NCBI GenBank assembly: GCA_031002005.1
Contig: CM061919.1
Coordinates: forward strand, 13,897,687 to 13,961,686
Source of the DNA: Vandiemenella viatica
Lineage: Eukaryota > Arthropoda > Insecta > Orthoptera > Morabidae
Direction of reading: 5' to 3'
Length of the DNA stretch: 64,000 nt
Shown piece after piece: positions 57,264 through 64,000 of this stretch; position 1 is the stretch's first letter; each line of letters begins with the position of its first letter. A program made the translations under genes and the position numbers. A model generated the notes under the pieces. The model was not told where the DNA came from, made no database searches, and saw nothing but the letters and a program-made list of their open reading frames with translations.

Positions 57264-58349
57264 GTGGTTGATCCAAAACTTATTCCACAAGAAGCTGGCT
57301 TTCGTCCTGGCAAAAGTTGTACTGGGCAACTGCTGAACCTAACACAGTTTATAGAGGATGGATTTGAGACCCGTAAAGCCACGGGCGTGGTCATTGTGGA
57401 CCTGTCAGCAGCATACGATACTGTTAACCACCAACTATTACTTGACAAGGTCTACAGTCTGACAAAGGCCACCGGATTAACCAAACTCATCGCTACTCTT
57501 CTTCAGAATCGTAGGTTTTTCGTTGACTTTCAAGGACAGTGCAGTCGATGGAGGGTACAAAAGAATGGCCTACCTCAAGGTAGTGTACTGGCCCCAATAC
57601 TTTTCAACATTTATACAAACGATCAGCCATTACATCCAGCTACCAGGAGCTTCGTGTACGCTGATGACCTAGCTCTAGCCTCACAGAGCACAAAACTTGA
57701 AGTTGTAGAAAGAAATTTGTCTGCTGCTCTTGAAGGCCTATCAAGCTATTATAAGGAAAACCACTTAAGACCTAACCCTTCAAAAACTGAAGTGTGTGCC
57801 TTTCACCTAAAAAATAGGAAAGCTCAGCGTAAGTTAAAAGTAATGTGGTCAGGTATCGAACTGCAGACATGTAAAACCCCAAAATATCTGGGAGTGACAC
57901 TCGATAGAACCCTCACATATAAGAAGCACTGCATGAATTGCAAAATGAAGATCTCTACAAGAAATAACTTACTGCGCAAATTAGTTGGATCACAGTGGGG
58001 CAGTCAACCACAAATTATACGTACATCGGCAATGGCCCTTTGTTATTCTGTTGCAGAATATGCATGCCCAGTTTGGTTCTCATCATCTCATACCAAACAG
58101 GTGGATGTAGCCCTCAATAACACCTGTAGGCTAGTGACAGGTTGCTTAAAGCCTACCCCAGTTGATAGGCTTTACCAGCTTTCGGGCATTGCACCACCCA
58201 GTATCCGGAGAGAAGTGGCTGCGAACAAGGAGAGGACCAAAGTAGAACGGGAAAGCGCTCATCCACTGCACGGCCATATACCACCAGCCCAGACTCAAAT
58301 CCAGGAAAAGCTTCCTCAGAACATCACGGGAACTAATTGGGTCACCTGA
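57264..58349 (+). pseudogene. LINE reverse transcriptase and C-terminal region
   Basis: About 361 codons are open from the truncation point. The track start is GTG, so no native start exists. Motifs: 'EAGFRPGKSCTGQLLNLTQF', 'GVVIVDLSAAYDTVNHQLL' (block A), 'KNGLPQGSVLAPILFNIYTN' (block B), 'FVYADDLALA' (catalytic YADD), then thumb 'PKYLGVTLDRTLTYKKHC' and 'RLVTGCLKPTPVDRLYQLSG'. All catalytic Asp are present. A stop or frameshift near 58349 separates it from 58375-58680. Confidence 0.9.
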
Positions 58350-58374
58350 AAAGGCAAGAGTACAGTTATGGAAA

Positions 58375-58680
58375 ATGAAGGTTCCCAACATCTCGGGACC
58401 ACTGACAGTTGCAGAGCGCTTGCCACCTGGTCATGAAGAAGACTGGAACGTCTTGTGGTCTTTAAATCGATTGCGAACAGGAGTGGGCAGGTCCAAGGGA
58501 AACCTAATGAGATGGGATTATACTGATACCACCAGTATTAAATGCGAATGTGGAGAAGACCAAACTATGAATCATATGCTCGAGTGCCCTATGTGCCCAG
58601 CATCCTGCAACAACGAAGACCTGTTTCAAGCAACACACAATGCGATTGAGGTTGCGAAGTACTGGGCCAAGTGTTTTTAA
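58375..58680 (+). pseudogene. LINE C-terminal Cys-His tail
   Basis: 'WSLNRLRTGVGRSKGNLMRW' followed by 'CECGEDQTMNHMLECPMC' fits the CXC...H...C tail typical of these LINEs. It is displaced by a frameshift from the RT frame. Stop at 58678-58680, 3' untranslated region to about 58745. Confidence 0.85.
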
Positions 58681-58745
58681 AGTTGTTGATTTACAAAATG
58701 TATTTAACTGTGTATTTTGATGTTTTTGACACGAGAATAATAATA

Positions 58746-59640
58746 ATCACATGGGTACGTCCGGCCACCTCTTGTCTGAATACCACAGAACACTGACTCA
58801 TGCGTCTCTTAATAAAGGCAAACGTGATCCACTTAGGCACATCCAGCCATAATTCATTCCCGAAGGTTACCGTGAGATCAGCCACGTCCGCTAAACCACT
58901 CCACAGTGTAACCAAATTAAACTTACTTGTATAAATTAACATTAAGGCAGTGGAAAAATCAAATAATTATACTGCCTACCCAAATGCTCACCTTTAATGA
59001 GTATTACACTCTGGCAATATTATTGGTACAAAAATAAATCTGAAGCTACCTGACGTAGTAATGGGCCCAGAGACGTTAATTTGCTGTGACAGATTGCGAA
59101 TAATAATGTCATCAAATATCATAATAAAGAAACAATCAATTACTACTTCATTACGCAAACTTCAAACCAGAATTAACTGATCGAGGCGACATATCAACAA
59201 AACGAAACCAATATCCAAAGAGGAAGACATTTAAAAAGGTAATTTTAAGGCCTGATGTCCAAACGTACGTCAAATATTCCAAAAAATGTAGTAAAGCTAA
59301 GATTATCAAATTAATTAAATACCACAATGTAAAAACGATCAACTGGTACTTCAAGAAGTAAATTTCTATTTTAAAACAAAATTGATGCATTTAATGGAGG
59401 TTATAATTCTCTTTTCGTTACAGGACGTTAAAAAAGTTCTTTCGGGATAAAAATATAATTAACACAATGGTTAGGTATTATTATTTAAGAAAAAGTGTAC
59501 ATAAAGCAAATAAAACTATTCAGACAGAAGTAATAAAATGCAAATCACCGTGTTACCTGCGGTATTAGATAATGTGTAGCTGCCATCGTTACGGCGAATG
59601 TGCTTTTCCGCACGCGATACACGTGCTGACTTTCAAGCAG
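58746..59640. other. No gene seen
   Basis: AT-rich; short frames without features. Confidence 0.5.
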
Positions 59641-59974
59641 CTGTATTAGCGAAGGTTGTGGTTAGGTTGAAATGCAGCCTGGACCAGAATGACTACTAAT
59701 ATTACATGCTGCAGAGCGGATTGTGAAATAAGATGCTGACTGCGATACTCAATTCTGAACATAATGACACCAGAATCGATTCGAGACGTCTGTTACCACT
59801 AAATGAGTGAAGTGCGTAACCGTATGTTTCAACGCGCTTTACACCTTTTTTATTTTATCTATTTACCGGTTTTTAGGTACACTTTTCCTTGAAGAGTAAA
59901 AGCCACGGAAACAATTAACCATAGTTTGAACCCCAAACGAGAAATGTTCATGCTAGACGTATATATATATATCT
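59641..59974. other. No gene; one isolated family-R module
   Basis: The module 'ggttgaaatgcagcctggac' lies at 59666-59685, preceded by 'tattagcgaaggttgtggt' as in 3028-3045. The rest is featureless, with a 'tatatatata' tract at 59961. Confidence 0.5.
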
Positions 59975-60200
59975 GCTTAACGTCTCTCTAACAGCGAGGT
60001 CTTTAGAGACGGGAAAGGATGAGGGGAAAGGAATGGGAAGGAATTCGGCCATGGCCTTTTGAAGGAAGCATCCCGGCATTTGCCTGGAGTTATTTGGGAA
60101 ACCATGGAAAACCCAAATCTGGATGCCCGGACGGGGATTCGAACCGCCGTCCTCCCGAATGCGAGGCCAGAACGCTAGCCGTTACACCACCACGCTCGGA
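59975..60200 (-). mobile_element. SINE family A, full length
   Basis: The reverse complement begins 'ccgagcgtggtggtgtaacg' (A box). The B box is 'ggttcgaatccccgtccggg', and the complete body runs to 'gacctcgctgttagagagac'-like sequence. The head is among the best preserved in the window. Target duplication unclear ('acgtat' on both sides at best). Confidence 0.92.
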
Positions 60201-61304
60201 ACGTATTTCGAACAATAGCCAAAACTCTTATACTATGAGACACTTTAACACACTTTTAATCGTACGAAGTCGCGGATAACTGCTATTCGTTAATAATTTA
60301 ACATATTCTTGTATCTAAACGACGAGCTATTCGTCTTGTGTTAATCGATAGGTCGCGTCACTCTAACTGAATTTGCATTTCATTTCATGTATCAATGGTC
60401 GGCGATGGCTATTTTTTTTGTAATATTTCCCGAAACTTGCGACCGATGTCGTGGAACAATGTTCACTGCCCTGGAAAATAGTTCATAATTGAAATCAAAT
60501 CCTATTGATACATGTATCAATGAAAATAATAAGCAACAAAAGATTGAGTGATATTATTTCTACACGAAATTCCAAAAACGAAAATTAAGTAAACAATTTT
60601 ACAAAATGTTATAAACGTATGATATTTATACTTCAATCATATTTATTCAAAGTATCAATAATCAAACGAATTTGACATGCAATTTCTTGACATGAAGTTT
60701 ACAAACCAAACAAAAACAATTAGCAGGTTATTTACAAAAGGCATTATCTCAGTGCAAAATAAACAGAAAATGAAAATTCCAACCACCTGATGTTAATCAA
60801 CAGGGAGCTATTTTGGTGCCCAAATGTTTAGATTTTGTTTTGCAGTAGGTAGAAGTCTTTAATATTACCAAGATGATGTTTGTGGAATAAGATCGAAGAT
60901 GGTTCACAATGAACTCTGTCCGTCACTGCCATATTAGCAGGCGACTAGTATCTTTCCTCCGACAACGGCGCCGTAATGCATGTGAGTAAGGATTCAGTTT
61001 CGCTACTCATTTGCAGCAAGCTTAATGGTATAAATTTCTTTTACCAATCCAGGCTTACCGGAAACGACCTCCTTTGAGGATTTGCCCAGAAAGTAAACAG
61101 AATTTAATAATACTTATAAACACTCTTAATTGCTTAGAACTATTAATTCTGTTCCACTCTCTTCATTTAGTCGTTTCTATTTCATTAGATGCTTACAAAC
61201 ATGTGATACCGCAGTTCCTTGAAAAATGTTCTTTTCCCCGCACTGCGAGGTGTCCAAGTCGCAATTTATCTCAGTATTAAGAGTCCTTGATCTAACAGTA
61301 CCTA
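60201..61304. other. No gene recognised
   Basis: AT-rich, apart from a slightly GC-richer 60930-61080; nothing identifiable. Confidence 0.45.
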
Positions 61305-63885
61305 TATTCCACGTTGCACGAACCCGCGACTTCGTCGGCTTAAAAGTATGTTATATTATAACTTTTATTTAATGATGATAATATTAGTATTGATAAATTT
61401 CATATCTAATATTATAATAAGCAACTGTGTCAGCTATGACGTCGTCTGTCACGACATGACATAGTTTTATGACATCGCGCAATTAAGTCACGCTTTACGC
61501 CATTATTCTTGGTAATGCCCGTTATTTAATAACATTTCCAACCATCCGCGAATAAATTAACTTACAGAACACTGAAGCGTTAAAATCGACATATAAATCG
61601 TTAGATACTTGTATTTACATAATATTCTTTTGATATGTAGAAGTATTCCTTAAATTCTTTCTCCATAGATATGTAAGACAAAACCTTTGTATTTCGAGCA
61701 TCAATGTAGTGAAAGTTTTGGTTACATTGTTACTTAGCATGGATCAGAATTACAACTGGCGTTTGACGTTACGGCAGAGGGCAAGAATAATTTTTTTAAA
61801 AAATAATTTAAACAGTGTCCTATTGTTGAAATTATTGATTTTTTTGAACGGAAATAGTTGCACACTGTGCATCTTACACTAACTTAAAACAAATATAAGA
61901 GTGGCATAATGTAAGTTTATAAGATTAATTTTAATTTCCTTTGCTTTCACTGTGTAATATTACTGAGCCTATTATTTTAGCAACTTCAGTCAAACGTTTT
62001 TATATCTGTCTGAATCACGGATAACAAAAAAGAAATATGTAAAAACCCTTGAAGGTTTTTATCAAATTTATATCGCTATGCATTATTGCCACTAAAACGC
62101 GATACAGTTCATGTATTAATATGCGTGAGATTGAAGTATTGTTCTTCTGGCGGTAAGTTTATCATAATTCGTGGTTATGTTGAAATACAACCTGGACCCG
62201 GATGATAACGGAAACCTTTTGCTACAGCGCAAGGCACGAGGAGTTACATTGAATTTTATTTTATAACAATTCTATTTAGTTAAGCAATTGCTAAGACATG
62301 AATTGTCAGAACACTGAAGGAAAAGTATGTATTTCGTATAAATTGGCATATTAATTATCAGTTTTTTTTTTTTTTACTGATATTATTACATGGTTTGAAT
62401 GAAAGAAATTCCAAATTGATCGCGATATATGTAGCCTAACCACAATTAAATATTACGAGGCATAGCGTAAGTTGTTAAGATTTATTTTTAGCATCCTTCG
62501 ATTTTACTGGAGTCATTATTTCAGCCGATGCGCTGTAAGCTGTCTCAGCCTTTAAAATATCGATCTTCATCACAGGTATTAAGAAAGAAAAGTGTAATAA
62601 TCTTTGAAGAGTTCGGATCAAGTGTATATCGCGATGCATAATGACACTGACATGACATACAAGGAATGTATTAATTCGCGCGTGATAGAAGCTTTGCTTT
62701 TCTAGCAGCAATATTAGTGGAGATTGTGGTTTATCTGAGATGCAACCTGGACCAAGTTGACAACTGAAGATTTTTGCTACAGCACAAGGGACGATAAATT
62801 ACAATGAGCTTTACTTTATATTTTTGCTGGCTTTGGGGCTAGTGTAATAATAAAAATTAATTATAGCAAAAAACCAATTACCATAATATTTAACTTATTA
62901 TAGAACAACCAATTGTACTTTAAAATAGAAATTTACTTGTTAAAGTACAAATTAATTGTTTTACAGTTGTGTTCTTCGATTAATTTCACAGCCTATCGTT
63001 ACACGTTTCACTGAAAGATTTGAATTACGTTTGCCCATCACGTCTTAAATATACTTTTTTTTTCCTTTCTCGATATTGGTTTAGTTTCGTCGATATATCG
63101 CTTCGATCAAATAATTCTGCTTGAAAAATAATAATAATAATAATATTAACATATGATAGTAGAAATCGATTGTTCCTTATTATGAGCTTTGATAATAACA
63201 TCATAGTTTTTTTTTGGTTGCTCAATCAGTCAAAGGAAATTAATGTCTCTGTACCAATTACTACAGTACATGGGTTGGGGTTGATTTACTATAATAGATG
63301 CAAACATATTAAATGGTCTGGGTAAGGAAAGAACCTTCAACTTTTCAATGTGCTAACAGAGGGCAACACGGGTATTCTTTTTTCTAATTTAATAACATTC
63401 AGGAAACGTAAATATAATCTATCATTTTCCAATTCACAATCTGCCAATAGATTTGTATGTCTACGTGCAAATTACCAGAAACTAAGTACATACAGTTACA
63501 AAAAAATGTTAATGTTAAGAACTGATTTATATTTCATGCTCCGAAACCATTAGTTGATCAAATGTACCCACTTTCGCGCTTTTAAACGGAACACACCTAT
63601 GGACATGTCATAAGGTTCTTGCACTGATCACTGAAAAAGTAAGAAACAAAGAATAAACTTGACAGTACCGTCTACAAAGTAATAACCTTCTTGCTTTTGG
63701 CGAAATGAAAATTGATAATGTCAATTTCCAAAGGAACTATTCGATTTTTCGAGACAAAAATTATCCTATATTACTACCAAGACTATATGTTATCTCCTTG
63801 GCAAGGTTCGTTTAAGGGCGTGATTGTAGCAAATGGTCCAAACGTTTATCCGTTCAAACTTTCTCATTTATAATATTATGAGATT
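61305..63885. repeat. Family R, copy 3
   Basis: The start 'aacccgcgacttcgtc' (61320 on) and the end 'caaactttctcatttata' (63854-63871) match copy 2. The interior 61430-62860 matches copy 1 closely, with two modules ('ttgaaatacaacctggaccc' at about 62180; 'gagatgcaacctggaccaag' at about 62738). It therefore links copies 1 and 2 into one family. A (taa)n-like tract lies at 63128-63142. No reading frame has protein features. Confidence 0.75.
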
Positions 63886-64000
63886 CGATTCTTATGCTTG
63901 TTGTTCCGAGTCAGCGCAATAGGTCAGTCCCGTTGAAAGCTTTTCGTGGGCTCGGAAACATTGTTCCCTTTGTGAATATTTCGCTAACAAGACCAAATGT
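63886..64000. other. No feature seen
   Basis: Short flank at the window end. Confidence 0.4.

Larger units (their letters stand above)
57243..58745 (+). mobile_element. 5'-truncated LINE with near-intact RT, same family as 40116-40947
   Basis: Coding starts mid-RT ('ILNRIQPVVDPKLIPQEAGF') directly after a stop at 57240-57242, so truncation lies there. It runs through RT, tail, and a Cys-His end, to the 3' end 'gacacgagaataataataat' near 58728-58747. Family membership with 40116-40947 rests on matching 'TPKYLGVTLDRTLTYKKHC', 'AEYACPVW', 'GIAPPSIRREV' and the same 3' terminus. Clade not assigned (Jockey-superfamily-like). Confidence 0.88.

Overview
The window is repeat-dominated, AT-rich nuclear DNA from an insect. 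No host protein-coding gene, rRNA or functional tRNA gene could be supported. The organism is most likely a polyneopteran (stick insect, cockroach, termite or locust relative). I infer this from a dominant tRNA-derived SINE whose body, with a 'ccatggtttccccaaat' core and a 'gaggtcattagag' tail region, resembles what I remember of orthopteran and related SINEs. The window also holds Jockey/CR1-, I- and RTE-like LINEs, mariner, Tc1 and hAT transposons, and a 1,000-base scaffold gap. Nearly every coding trace is a broken transposon gene. All coordinates and alignments were made by eye and may be off by a few bases.

Layout. 1-3330: end of a ~147-bp tandem family, a SINE, and a long non-coding repeat ('family R') carrying a recurrent short module. 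3549-4476: 5'-truncated LINE. 5340-6010: tandem array with a long T tract. 7310-7990: dead Tc1 transposase. 8923-9922: gap. 9923-11280: RTE-type LINE on the minus strand. 13337-14127: two SINE-A copies, the first with a perfect 12-bp target duplication. 14193-17097: second family-R copy, split by another SINE. 20648-21070: foldback element. 22240-28252: deleted mariner element interrupted by a near full-length 5.3-kb I-like LINE (gag-like ORF1, endonuclease, RT, RNase H) with a 12-bp target duplication. 28510-32954: a SINE-rich stretch that includes a SINE inserted into a SINE. 34254-43592: an LTR retroelement (minus strand, 5-bp duplication) interrupted by a SINE and by a hAT element (8-bp duplication), the hAT being interrupted in turn by a truncated LINE (11-bp duplication). 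44964-45207: hAT-type MITE. 46105-48210: a deleted DDE transposon and a decayed RNase-H-bearing LINE. 48307-48423: nested inverted repeats. 49990-51960: minus-strand Jockey-like LINE. 52185-52725: second foldback. 53020-54110: tandem array with higher-order structure. 54430-56192 and 57243-58745: two further LINEs with well-preserved RT. 59975-60200: SINE-A. 61305-63885: third family-R copy.

How the parts relate. The target duplications show an order of insertion. The LTR element came first, hAT entered it, and a LINE entered the hAT. Separately, mariner came first and the I-like LINE entered it; a SINE-A came first and another SINE entered it. The SINEs carry Pol III A and B boxes and A-rich tails and must have used LINE enzymes. 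A 5'-truncated SINE-A with its own 11-bp duplication supports target-primed reverse transcription. I found no cellular defence, CRISPR or operon-like system. The most unusual material is the modular family R, the multi-level nest, two foldbacks, the nested inverted repeat, and a hairpin micro-insertion inside the I-like LINE.
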